NCBI RefSeq assembly: GCF_001039355.2 | Contig: NW_019775946.1 | Span: 613,597-677,596 of the forward strand | Reading direction: 5' to 3' | Length of the DNA: 64,000 bases | From: Lingula anatina | Lineage: Eukaryota; Brachiopoda; Lingulata; Lingulida; Lingulidae | Part shown: one piece after another, positions 21,258-32,982 of the stretch | How the letters are laid out: each line of letters starts with the position of its first letter | Numbering within the stretch: the first letter of the stretch is position 1 | Made by a program: the position numbers and the translations under genes | The notes under the pieces: model-generated | What the model was told of the DNA's origin: nothing | The model's input: the letters and a program-made list of their open reading frames with translations, nothing else | Databases searched by the model: none

Positions 21258-24200
21258 ATGAAGACTGTACTTATGGTAGCAGAGAAGCCATCCTTGGCCC
21301 AGGCCTTGGCGAAAATTCTCTCAAACGGAAACATGAATAGCAGAAAAGGCTCAAATGGTGCTTGCTCCATTCACGAATACAACGGCAAGTTTCTCGGCGA
21401 GACTGTACGCTTCAAGATGACATCCGTGTGCGGCCATGTTATGAGTCTAGACTTCATTGGGAAGTACAACAACTGGGACAAAGTTGACCCGGTTAGTGTT
21501 TATGTCGTTTTTAAAATAAAAAGCTTCATTGTGCAAAATTTACATCAGAAAGTCTAAGGGAGAAGGGAGGGGTGGGGATGAATCCGATGAAATCATTTGA
21601 CAACCGTTTACCTTCAACACTCCCACGTTTTGTTTGTTTACTGTTAATGATAAAGTGCACTATATTATCCCAACATTGTTTTATAAAGGAAATATCAAGT
21701 TGATCAACATGTCATCCAAAATGTTTTGTGTGGGGGAAAATAAATTTATTTTTTATATATTTAACAGGCAGAATTGTTTCATGCTCCAACGCAGAAGAAA
21801 GAGGCTTCAGTTAATCTCCACATGCCCAAGTTCCTGGAAAAAGAGGTAGTTGTCTCTCCTTAACATTTGTTGACTTGCTGGTAAATCAGAAAAAATCATT
21901 AACAATCAAATATATTATTATTACATTATTAAGAAAAAAACTGAGTTTCTCAGCTTTGGTCTATTGCCTTAACAGTGGGTATAGGAAGTCAAGAGTGGAA
22001 AGTAATGGTTACAAATTTGCAGATTTCCCAAATGTTTGCTATGACATTTTAACATGAAGCTCCTCTTAATATGCTAGTGTTTAATGCTGTATTTTATAGG
22101 CTAGAGGATGTGACTACCTGGTGCTATGGTTGGATTGTGATAAAGAAGGTGAAAACATTTGCTTTGAAGTGATTGACTCTGTTCAGCATGTCATGAACAG
22201 GTCAAGAGGTGATCAGGTTGGTATTGCTAAGTGAATTGCTAAAAGTAATTGGCACTAAAAACCTCTTTAGACTAACCATATATATGTATTTATTCTTCTT
22301 TACAGATGTAAATATTTGATGAAATTTTCCAGGTTTTTTATAAGCATCTTTTTGTCATACTTATATTCTGTTTCTATTTATTACCTAAGACCATATACAG
22401 AGCCCACTTCAGTGCTATAACTGAGGCAGACATCAAGAGGGCCATGGCTAACTTAGGCAGCCCGAACAAGAATGAAGCAATGTCTGTGGATGCCAGACAA
22501 GAACTAGATCTGAGAATTGGATGTGCTTTTACAAGATATCAAACCAAGTTTTTCCAAGTAAGTTTTTAGATTTGTAAATGCAAACTAGAAAAGCACTCCG
22601 AGAGCGCAGACCTCTGCCAAAGCAGCAGTTTTTGATTATTATTGATTATTGATTAATTATTGATCCAGATCACCACCAAAAACTAACCATCTGTTCCTTG
22701 GCCCACTTCTGACAGTTCCTGAAAATTTCATCAAAATGGGTCCATAACTTTTTGAGTTATGTTGATGACAGACAAACAAACAAACAAACAAACAGGGATG
22801 AAAACATAACCTCCTTGGCGGGGGTAATAAACTTCATGAAAGACATTCAGTTATATTATTCTGGGGTAGCGCTAGCAATTTTTTTCACTTAGCCAAATCA
22901 CCACATTTTTGTCAATTTGTTATCAAAATGGTTATAATTTGGCTAAAACATGTCAAATCAAGCCCTTCTTCTTTAGCCAATTTAAGTCAGTTTTAGCATT
23001 TGGCTAAATTGGTGAGTGTTAGTGCTACCCCAGTTATTGATTTGAAGCTAAAATGAGACGGTGATGAAAACGGATGAGAAAATAATTATATATATATATA
23101 TGCTGCATAGCTTTCATCGAACTAATTTCACCTATCTTTTAAGTATAATGTTTGTCTTTTACTGTGAAATCAATTATTGTTTTTAGGGGAAGTATGGAGA
23201 TCTGGACAGCACTTTGATATCCTATGGACCATGTCAAACACCTACCTTAGGGTTTTGTGTGGAAAGGCATGATAAGATTCAATCTTTTAAACCAGAGCCA
23301 TTCTGGGTCATACAACTCCCTGTAAGTACAGTCAGTGTATAACATAGTTTCTTATGCTTTGCTCTGTAATCTAGAATTCATATTAGAGGTTGAAGAGCAT
23401 TGCAGTCATGTAATGTTTTTCTTAATAAAAGTATATATAATTTTTTTAAATTTTACATGAGTGCTTTTGGTTTGACCATTTAAGAAATTAATTTGAACAA
23501 GGTAATATGGCAGTAAGAGAAAGAGGAATATTCTTTGTTGTTTGACAAGGTTTATTTTATACATATAACATAATTTTCACATCAAGTTAAAAAACTACAG
23601 TATTAGATATAGAATTTTGCCCGTGGAATTGTCTGTAGTATTAAAGGTGTGTTGTGTCCTTCAGGTGACCCACCCTAGTGGTAGAACCCTCCACCTGGAC
23701 TGGGACAGAGTAAGGATATTTGACAAGGAAGTAGCACAAATGTTCCTTAACATTGTGAAAGGAGCTGACAAGGCCAGGTGAGTTTGCACAGTATATGGGT
23801 ACTACTACAATTCTATTTTTCCAGCAGCTTGTTGGGGACCATGATTAGTTTCTTTCCTTTAGATACATTATTTACAGTGATTTAAGTCAAAAGAATGTAT
23901 TCAAACAACACTAAGGACTTGTTTAACAAAAGCTCAAGTATTCTTAAAGAACAGAATAAGATTTTAAGCTGTATAGCTGCAACCATGCATAGAGGACTCA
24001 AACACCAGATGGTTATGAAAATTTATCTGCATTTTAATTTCATTACAGAGTTGTAAATATTGTTAACAAGGAAAAGACCAAAGCCCGTCCACAGGCACTG
24101 AACACAGTAGAGCTACTGAGAGTTGGTAGCTCAGGTCTTGGTAAGATACTCCTGACTCAAAGTATTTGTAGGCTTCTAAAATCAGTTAACTAGTATTGTT

Positions 24201-27200
24201 CAATCCAGGGTACCTGTTAGGTTATATAAATTTTCTTGAAAAGTGGTAGGTTGTGATTTTTATAGCATACATGCTTTATTCTCTGCGTTTACTAAATATG
24301 AATGCCATGAATAAAACAGAATTATGTGATCATACAATACTCATTTATTTGTCATAAGGAATGGGTCCCCAGCACACCATGCAGATAGCTGAGAAACTGT
24401 ACACTCAAGGATACATCAGCTACCCCAGAACTGAGACAACAGCTTATCCAGAAAACTTTGACTTGAAGTGAGTACATTTATATCTATGATATTATTGATC
24501 AGTACAATTTATACTACACAAAAATTAAGATTATTATCCTAATTATCTTCAAAGAATTGGTCAGTAATAGGGAATATATAGAAAAAACTTTGCTAAATAA
24601 ATATGTGCCTCTGTATATCACATAAATAAAATGCCAGAATATTTTGTTCATTGTTGAGTAATCATGTGCAAGAAAAATGTGGACAAATCTGCTTTTGTCG
24701 AAAATCACTGCAATGGCTTAATTTTCATAAGACTCCTCCCAAGACTGTAGTATGAGTTGTAAGCCCCACTCCATCTCATATAACCATTGAGGTCCCCATA
24801 ATGGCAGTCCTCGTACCACCAGCCCCCAAACACAGCACAGTTATCTGTGGGAGCCAGGTCATTGTCCTTGTCCTCAGTGGAAAACATCATCCCATCGTGA
24901 TAGTGTAGTGCATTCCCAGCATCACCTGAGTAGTTTCCGATGGTCAGGCGATAATTGATGTCCTCTGCTGCTATGCTGAATTCTTGATATTCTGCAAATT
25001 TCCACATGTCCACATTCCTGAAAAAAAACATTGTCAGAAATTACTTCAATTAGTTTTTCTTATATTCCTCTGATAACAGATAATTGCTATTATCTAAGAG
25101 AACTATGTTAAATGGTGTCACTAGTGGGCTAGATATGGTCTTAAAGTGCAATTTAAGTTCACAAGTGATCTTACACGATCTTAATCATTACAACAGTAGT
25201 CTTAAAATGGACTGAATCTGCTTTTAAGATCAAAAATGATCTAACATCTACTTAATTGGTCAAGCAGTTTCCTCCCCTCACAATGGGGGACACCTCCCCT
25301 CACAATAGAGGACACCTCTGCTCACAATAGGAGAATGTGTAAGGGGAGACAACTTAATTGGCTGTCAGACTGGAAATGGTCTTACACGTTTTAAGATCAT
25401 GCAAGACTATTTGTGTTCTTAAATTGCACTTTAAGACCAAATCAAGCCCACTAGTGTGTGATAAAGATTTAATCTTTTAAATGTAAAATAGGTAGTGGAC
25501 ACTTGCCTGAGTTGCATGTCTATCCTGAGACTGTACAGTTTTGAGCTTGTCATTTTGTGGATATTTTCATTCCCCAGCCAGTAATCACCCAGGATGTTCC
25601 CAAACCCTGTCCTATAGCTCTTCCAGTCTGAAAGTAGATAGTTGTTTCATAAAGAATCATGTTAATTTTTATACCCATTTTGTGATTCAGTATTTTAAAA
25701 GAAGTTGTCAATACCTAACCACACAAAACCTTATGATAAATGATTTTGGAACATTAGAAAATATATGAAAGAAAAATTAATATAATTGTTAATGCAATAT
25801 GTCCGTTGCCATGGTTTTAGGTAGTGAAATGTATTTCTAAATTCAAAGGGTTTTCATCAGAATTTTTTAGTTAAACAATTGCTGCGTGAATACCCACTGT
25901 ACCTTTATCAAAACTGGTTTCACCTCCAAATGTCCTCCGTTGTATGACTGTCCAACCAGATCCTCCATAGATGTCACAGTAAACACTGATTGGCTGCTGC
26001 ATGCCCCTGGGTTGAATTTTGTAAACCCCACTCACATTGATGCCTTGTTCCTTGTGTAGTACATCACAGTCTGCAAATGAATTTAACCAATACACAACTA
26101 GACCTGACTAATAATATATAACAAATCACTAGCCCAGCCCACTGATAAAATAATTCCCTGATACTTATGTTAACAGTAATTTTCATTGGCAGTACTTTGA
26201 ACATCCATCTATGGTAGTCTGACAAATCTACCTTTTGGAATATAAGTGCTTTAAATATGGACCTAATATTTATCATATGAAGACTAATTATATATAAGAA
26301 TTATTAGACAGTCTAGTAAAAGTCATTTGCAGCTAGTTAAATTTTGACTAGAGGTTTACAAAGCAAATTTCTTAAACTGTAACAGCATAAAACCTACAAT
26401 AACTAACTGTTTTTTATTTAGATGATATATTTTTTGTGCTTACCTGGGGCATAATAATTCACAGGGTCAGTTTGACTTGATATATATTTGTCCATCTTGT
26501 ATTGCAAAGCCAGAATATACTGCTGTTGTTTGGTCATCTGACGAAGTAATGTATCCAGGGTGTAGGTCAGTTCTTTGTCTGAAACTCTCTTGCCAGTAAG
26601 TTTTTTGTTCTTGTAATAATCATCAGGATGTATCAAACTGGACAAAAGTTGAGGTTTTCTCGAAGATTTATTAGCTGAATTCTGTGCAGTATGATTTACA
26701 GTCATAGCACTGCTTAGATTGGTGTAGTGAGATGTGACATTGCTGTTGACAATAGAAATAGTGGAAATAGTGACATTTTTCTCATCCTGAGGATTTGTAA
26801 ACACAGTTTCATTGACCACACTAGTATTTTTATTGACGTCTTCAGTATCATTGGCTATCTCATATCCTGGCAGTAAAGTCATCTGGACTTGACTGCTCAT
26901 GGTTTCAGAGATGGAACTTGTTGTAGTTGTTTTTGCTGTTGTTGGTGCCGAATTCGCAGCGGTATTGATGTTGGTTTTCAGGTCAGCTTTGGTGGGCTGC
27001 TGCTCACTGTTCTGCTCAGTAAGTTTCAGTATACTTTGTCTGGTGGTAATAGCAGGTGGTTGCGTCACTTGAGTGGACAGCAATGCTCCAGGCAGCAAAA
27101 GGATTTGGTTGCTTTGATCTGGTCTTACCGTAGTGGTATTATTTACTGTCTGGTTTCTATTTCTGGATTTCGGAAGAGAGGCAATTAAGTGGACTGGACC

Positions 27201-30200
27201 ACCTGCTGGTCCAGCTGTGTTAGGTTTTTCTGTAATAACAGTTGTGATACTGGCAGCTTTAGGCATGGTTTTATCTTGATTATGAACATTTGATACTTCC
27301 TGAAGAGGTGACATTTCTTTAATTGAATTGTCGGATTCCTCAGCATCTAACTCCAGTGGTTTATCTAAAGGGGTAACTTTCAGCCCAATTTTCATTTTAC
27401 TCTTTACCCCCTTGTCATCATATTTGGGATTAAGCACATCAAAAAGTACACTGTGTTTAGGTGACTTTGCTGGAGTTGGTTTAACCCTATACTCTTTAGA
27501 CAACATTTCCATGAAGTTCCAGCCATCAACTCGAACAGTTATTCTCATTTTTGGCTTTTCTTTTTCGTTTTGCGTTCCATTTTTGATATCATCTCTTTTT
27601 GTGCTGTGTACCTTTTGGAGATAAGCTGAAAGTGATGTCTGGCTTGGATTGGTAGAGTTTTCCTTGACATTCAAAGGGTTTGATTTCAATTGAAGTTTGT
27701 TGTCTGGAGGATTTCCAACTGGTAGACTGTGCTTTGTTACATTTTCTAAGGAGACAGTAACTGCTGCTTTGCTGTCCATACTGTCAGTACTGCTTATGTG
27801 TACAGGTTGTGTCACACTGTCAGCAGGCATGGTTCCTTTACCAGTGTCATGAGTTGTATATGGCACAGTAGTGAACTCCACAGCATGCGGCTTTTCTGCT
27901 TCAGGAAGACTGTTTTGATATCTGTTACCTCCAATGAGGCCAACATTGTCAGTGTGATTTCTAATATTTTCAGCGGGTTTGCTCCCAGTTCCATTTTTAA
28001 TTCTTTGTTGGTCACTGCCGACAGGGACATTTGTCTTTTTAGCATCTTCCTCAGACTTACTCACATTAGTACTGTCTTCACTCACACTGCCTTGTCCTGG
28101 AGTAGTGTCATTTACTGCTATTGTCATATCAGAACCTTCAGCAGAAGTGCTTGATGACTCCATCACCTGTGGTTGAGGTGACGGTGCTGCCTTGGTAACA
28201 GTAGGAAAAAATATTAACAAAACTAAAGAAAAGAGCATTCTCCTTGCCATGGCTGTAAAGTTCCGACTGACCATGGGACGTGTAATGGGGAAGACTGGGT
28301 GTAGAAAACAAACATACTGGTCGGCCTCTCCCAGGTGGTCAGGGGTTTAATTTGGTTTGAGAGAGAGCAATGTGTGTTATTGGTAGCCTGCAGGGGGCAG
28401 CCCAGTACTTATTATTTCATGTGTTTTACAGGTTATTGTCCTAGTCATGCATAGTTTGTTTCGTTAACCTATGGGAAACTATGAGGAATTAAGACAACTT
28501 GTACAGTTTGTAATTTTGAAAGTTCTTTTTGTACTTAGTGACCATTAAAAATTGCTAAGGGAGTTGGTTTATCAGTGGGACATGTTTGCACAATGTCTAA
28601 AAAATGTTCTCCTTTTCAATTCTTATTTAGCTGGATGCCCTCTATGCAGAGGGAGTATGATAACAGAAATGCTTATGTGAGCCTTATATTAGTTGTTTGA
28701 AATTAGGTTATCACTTGCCAAATCGTAGTCTTGCTTTGTTTATTTCAGGGCATAATTATTATTTTGATTGATGAAATAGTTTATTGACATTATTTACAAT
28801 TTGTTTATAATGTGAACATGGCCTAGGGTGGAAACCTGTTTACCCATCTTATGACTAATTAGTAATAATAACTTTGAAAGTATACAATGAGATCTTCATA
28901 CACCAGCAGTAAACTGGACATTTTCAGCTCATTAAGGTCATTCAGTGTGTATGATTTATATTTGTAGCTAAATAGAAAGTTTAATGCTATTTCTATAGTT
29001 TCCTATTTTTATAATTAGAAGTTATTTTATTTTATTTCAATTTATATCAGAGGGACACTGAGGCAGCAGATGAACAGCTCAGACTGGGGAAAAGAAGTGA
29101 GGGAACTGCTGGAACAGGGCATTAATAAACCCAAGTGAGTTTTTTTTTCTTTAATTTTTCATTGAGTACTTTGATAAGCCGCAAATTTCCTAACTTTTAT
29201 ACCAATACTGTTGGTGCAGTTTCTCAACTTTTTCTCTAATTAAAAAGTGAACATACAGAAAGAGGTAGGCAGCATCAGAGTGATTATGTTGGGAGGCTGC
29301 AATCAAGTTAATGCTTTCCATGACAATTTTACTTGAAAAAGCAGTTAAATCATCCCATGGAGTGACTCATTGCTTTTGCAGTCTTTGGGGTTTTTGTCTT
29401 GATGGACATCAAATGCCTGATGAATGGAACTTGTTAATTAAAAAAACTGTACGGGAGAAACTTTATACATTCCTTCTCTCTCAGTTTTAATTTATGATAC
29501 TTACTGTTATCTCTGGGACCTCTTTGTGTTTTAGGAAAGGAACAGATGCTGGTGATCATCCTCCTATCACACCCATGAGACCTGCCACAGAGTCTGAATT
29601 GGGCCATGAGGCCTGGAGACTGTATGACTACATTACAAGGCATTTCATTGCTACAGTAAGTGCAGAAATAACACCTGAGAAATAACACCTGCCAAGTGTA
29701 TTGAACACTATTATTACAATGAAATAGTAAGGGGCAGCTTTGCTGAAAATGGCTTTTTTTTCTGAAGGTTTTACAAGTAAATATTGAAACTTGCTGGTTT
29801 TTGGTATTGCTTGTGTATGTGCAAAGCTCAATATTTTTATAGCAGTATCAATAAACAATTATAAATGCAAAAACAATGAAGACATGGTGAAATTTGTGTT
29901 GTATGTATCCTATCAAAATCAAAGGCCCCATTCAAAACAGTGGATGAGGGTAAAATATGGCTAGCCCACTTGAATACTTCCCCACGGGGAATCTATTCAG
30001 TGTCTATTAGCGGATAAGATGGCAAGCTTTTTAGTGGGTCAACATATTTGACCCACGGACCTGTAAATCCTCTGTTCTGAAAGAGCCTAAAGACAACATC
30101 CACTGCCCTCTTCAGGTGAGTCCCGACTGCCGCTACCTGCAGACTACAGCATATTTTGAAGTTGGAGCAGAGAAGTTCACCTGTACTGGCAAAACTCTGC

Positions 30201-32982
30201 TCAGTGCTGGTTTTACTGCAGTTATGACTTGGCAGGCCATCACTGGGGATGAAAACATGCCCAACTTTCAGGTGGACCAGACCTGCAGCATAGAGGAAGT
30301 AAGTCTGCTGTGGTTTAGACAGATTTTTTATCACTGTAACTGCGGAAGAGTAGGTGATCATGAACAGTAGTAGTGGTGGGTGGGTAGGTGGGTTGCTAGG
30401 TTGGTAGGTAGGTACTAGTAGGTAGACAGACTTTTCGTGTCACAATACAGAAGTAAATCAAAATGATTATATAGAGCATTTCAATTAAGGTATTGATTGA
30501 TGAAAGTTTGAATGTTTCACATTTTGTTCACATAAATAATTATTTAGATAAATAATTGTTCAGTATATTTGAACATCTATCTACTAGTGTGTGGTTTCAG
30601 GTCCGTCTAGTAGAGAAGCAGACCAGCCCTCCAGATTATCTGACTGAGTCAGAACTGATCACACTGATGGAGAAACACGGCATAGGCACTGATGCCAGCA
30701 TACCTGTCCATATCAATAACATTAGTGAGAGGAACTATGTCAGTGTCATAGGGGGCAGGAAGCTCAGACCAACCCCTCTGGGGATTGTGTTAGTTCATGG
30801 CTATCAGAAGGTAGGCTATTTACTACCTTGAATCACTTAAAAATTTTAAGCAAAATGTTATTTTATGATAAATGTGTTTAAAAAGAGACTGTTGGCAGGG
30901 AAGTTAATTAAAGGTCCCAAGAGTAGGAGAGATCATGCAACCATTTTATTGAATAATATATTGTTAAAATCTTTAATTTGTAATAAAAGTAATTTCTCCT
31001 CAAAAACACCACCATGATGAGTTGGCATTTTACGTATATTTTCCAGATTGACCCTGACCTTGTGCTTCCCACCATGAGGTCAGCTGTGGAGCAGCAACTC
31101 ACTCTCATTGCACACGGACGGGCCAACTTCGATGCCGTGTTGCAGCATGCGCTGAAAATCTTTGAGATGAAGTTCAAATACTTTGTGCAAAATATTCTGG
31201 GGATGGATGAGCTGTTTGAGGTCACTTTCTCCCCTCTTGCTGCAAGTGGCAAGCCCCTGTCAAGGTACTGTTCCTTAGTTTGTACTGTATTCCAGAGAAA
31301 TACAGAAATACTACTGCTTTCTTAGAATAGCAAGAGCTGTCATAAAAATGCCTTTTACGTTTGTCAAAAAAGAATTTCAAAAAATGAATGAGTGAGTGAG
31401 TGATTACTTTATCAAAAAGTGTAATTATTACCATAAAAACAAGAGGATGGATACAAAATTTTTGAATAAGTGGCAAAATGTCATGACTAAAGTTTTCTCT
31501 TACATTTTGTCATGTTTGTATTTTTCACACTCACGGAATGAATTATTTTAGATGTGGCAAGTGTAGAAGGTACATGAAGTTTGTCCAAGCTAAACCTAGT
31601 CGTCTGCATTGCTCCCAGTGTGATGAGACATTCAGTCTTCCACAAAATGGCAGCATTAAGTTGTACAAGGAGATAAAATGTCCACTGGATGACTTTGAGA
31701 TGGTTTTATGGACCACAGGGTCAAAAGGAAAGGTAAGTTAATTATCAAAGCAACAAGTAGATCAACACTGGATGATTAGCCGTGCATATGTAGTTCATAT
31801 GGAAGAGCCTGGGCTTGTGTTTAGATACGTTGATGAAATATTTACATGGAATTGAGCAAAGGAGTTTTTTAAGAGAAAACTTACATATCCATGATATAAT
31901 TTAAAGAGAACATGATGCATTGAGCTGTAAACTGTATTTAAATTTAGTCAATCAACTTGCATTTGAGGAAGCAATCATAGAAATGTAGCACTCTGTTTTT
32001 CTGTTGCAGTCATATCCATTATGCCCATACTGCTATAACCACCCTCCATTCCGTGATATGCGCAAGGGTATGGGATGCAATGAGTGCACGCACCCCACGT
32101 GTCCACATGCTCTTGGTCAGAATGGTGTGGCATCTTGCGTGGAATGTGAGAATGGAGTACTAGTCCTGGACCAGTCTTCTGCGCCCAAATGGAGGATGGC
32201 CTGTAACAAGTCAGTATTGCTTGACTTTCTGTTTTAGCAGGACTCGGGCTAGCATGATATATTTTTAGTCTGAAGTCAAATTTGTGTTTGGTTATAGAAA
32301 TATCAAATATTTTCTTTCTTGGCAGTATATTTCTGATTTTGCTGGAATTTAAGTTATTTCAATAAGATAAAGAATATACAGTATATTTATTTTAGTTCAT
32401 TTACATGTACATGTGGATTTGTTTGTTTTTAGGTGTAATATAGTGATTAACATGGGAGAAAACATCCACAAGATTGCCTTGTCTGATGATACTTGTGAGG
32501 ACTGTGATGCCACCATCTTGGATTTTGACTTCAATAAGGTGTGTAATGACGAAAAAAATACTGAAAATATACAGTATACTTTTTAAAATATCTTTTTGCA
32601 CAAAAAGATTACAGGGAAATCTCATTAAGGGCAGAAACATCACCATAACAATCAAATATTGTTTAAAATTGTCAAAAATTATAGAATGGATATTTATTCT
32701 GAAAGTTAACTTCAGCGGCATATTTAAGTGATGGATGCCTCTTGATCTTTCCAGGAGAAATCTCCACTAGAAGATGGCGCTATAGAACACTCGGGTTGTG
32801 TGTTCTGCGACCCCATCTTAAGACCTCTCCTTGGCATCAAGTACGCCTCAATGAAGAGAAGAGGAGGAGCACCAAGGGGGCGGCCAGGAGGGAGAGGCAG
32901 GGGGAGAGGGGGGCGTGGTAGGGGAAGAGGGAGGGGAAAACCCAAGGACAAAATGTCACAGTTAGCTTCTTATTTTGTATAA
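21258..32982 (+). CDS. TOP3B: DNA/RNA topoisomerase 3-beta
   Basis: Seventeen exons, all in phase, give 858 residues (human 862): 21258-21491, 21768-21845, 22100-22216, 22390-22557, 23187-23321, 23665-23777, 24049-24140, 24359-24467, 29051-29134, 29535-29655, 30116-30298, 30601-30810, 31047-31264, 31552-31732, 32010-32209, 32433-32538, 32755-32982. The start gives [15 protein letters not shown], as in human. This type IA enzyme relaxes DNA and RNA through a transient 5'-phosphotyrosine. TOPRIM acidic residues are E9 and DCDKEGEN (D116, D118, E120). The active-site tyrosine is Y334 in [12 protein letters not shown]-terminal zinc ribbons (CGKC, CPYC, CNEC, CEDC, CVFC) follow. An RGG-rich box lies near 813-838, and the protein ends [12 protein letters not shown]; in the family that region binds RNA and TDRD3. 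Intron 8 hosts a nested gene on the other strand. Confidence 0.97.
22583..22829 (-). mobile_element. SINE/RTE-tail-like dispersed element
   Basis: In TOP3B intron 4. One end reads CTAGAAAAGCACTCCGAGAG followed by CGCAGACCTCTGCCAA. The middle has GATCACCACCAAAA, TTGGCCCA and AAAATTTCATCAAAATGGGT. The far end has an ACAA microsatellite and CCTCCTTGGCGGGGGTAA. This block order is familiar from short retroelements and RTE 3' tails of aquatic animals. Its head recurs inverted at 58313-58349. Orientation is uncertain. Confidence 0.6.
22861..23033. mobile_element. Foldback MITE, 5-base target duplication
   Basis: The ends are inverted repeats: CTGGGGTAGCGCTAGCA on the left against GTTAGTGCTACCCCAG on the right, with further complementary blocks around TTGGCTAAA inside. 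TTATT flanks both sides (22856-22860 and 23034-23038), consistent with a target-site duplication. It sits in TOP3B intron 4 next to the SINE-like element. Confidence 0.75.
24705..28274 (-). CDS. Secreted mucin-like fibrinogen-domain protein, nested in TOP3B
   Basis: Four exons in phase (28274-26444, 26070-25903, 25627-25507, 25017-24705) give 810 residues. It lies wholly inside TOP3B intron 8 on the opposite strand. The start has a signal peptide ([15 protein letters not shown]). About 500 Ser/Thr/Asn-rich residues with many N-x-S/T sites follow, then a short helical, probably coiled-coil segment ([20 protein letters not shown]) and a fibrinogen-related domain from about 612. Domain hallmarks are [29 protein letters not shown], the calcium loop DKDND and [19 protein letters not shown]. 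The family includes angiopoietin-like proteins, tenascin and ficolin ends, and invertebrate FREP lectins; ligand and role cannot be read here. The intron after exon 3 starts with GC. The 1.8-kb first exon is unusual in this window. Confidence 0.9.
25119..25456. mobile_element. CACTA-like MITE in fibrinogen-gene intron
   Basis: Inverted ends start CACTAGTGGGCT and share TGGTCTTAAAGTGCAATTTA with the opposite end. Three bases (TGT) repeat on both flanks (25116-25118, 25457-25459), matching the 3-base duplications of CACTA/EnSpm transposons. The centre has three diverged copies of a CTCACAATAGGGGACACCTC-type unit (about 25270-25335). It fills most of the GC-AG intron. A second, partial copy lies near 60345-60470. 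Confidence 0.72.
25505..25506 (-). other. GC-AG splice donor
   Basis: Exon 3 of the nested fibrinogen-domain gene ends CTCAG and the intron starts GCAAGT. The strong AG|GCAAGT context is typical of functional GC-AG introns, and reading frame is kept only with this site (LRIDMQLR into [10 protein letters not shown]). Confidence 0.8.
28275..29050. other. Rest of TOP3B intron 8, upstream of nested gene
   Basis: No coding sequence was seen on either strand. The first few hundred bases left of 28700 should carry the promoter of the nested minus-strand gene. No TATA box or recognised factor site was found. The remainder is AT-rich intron running to the TOP3B acceptor at 29049-29050. Confidence 0.4.
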
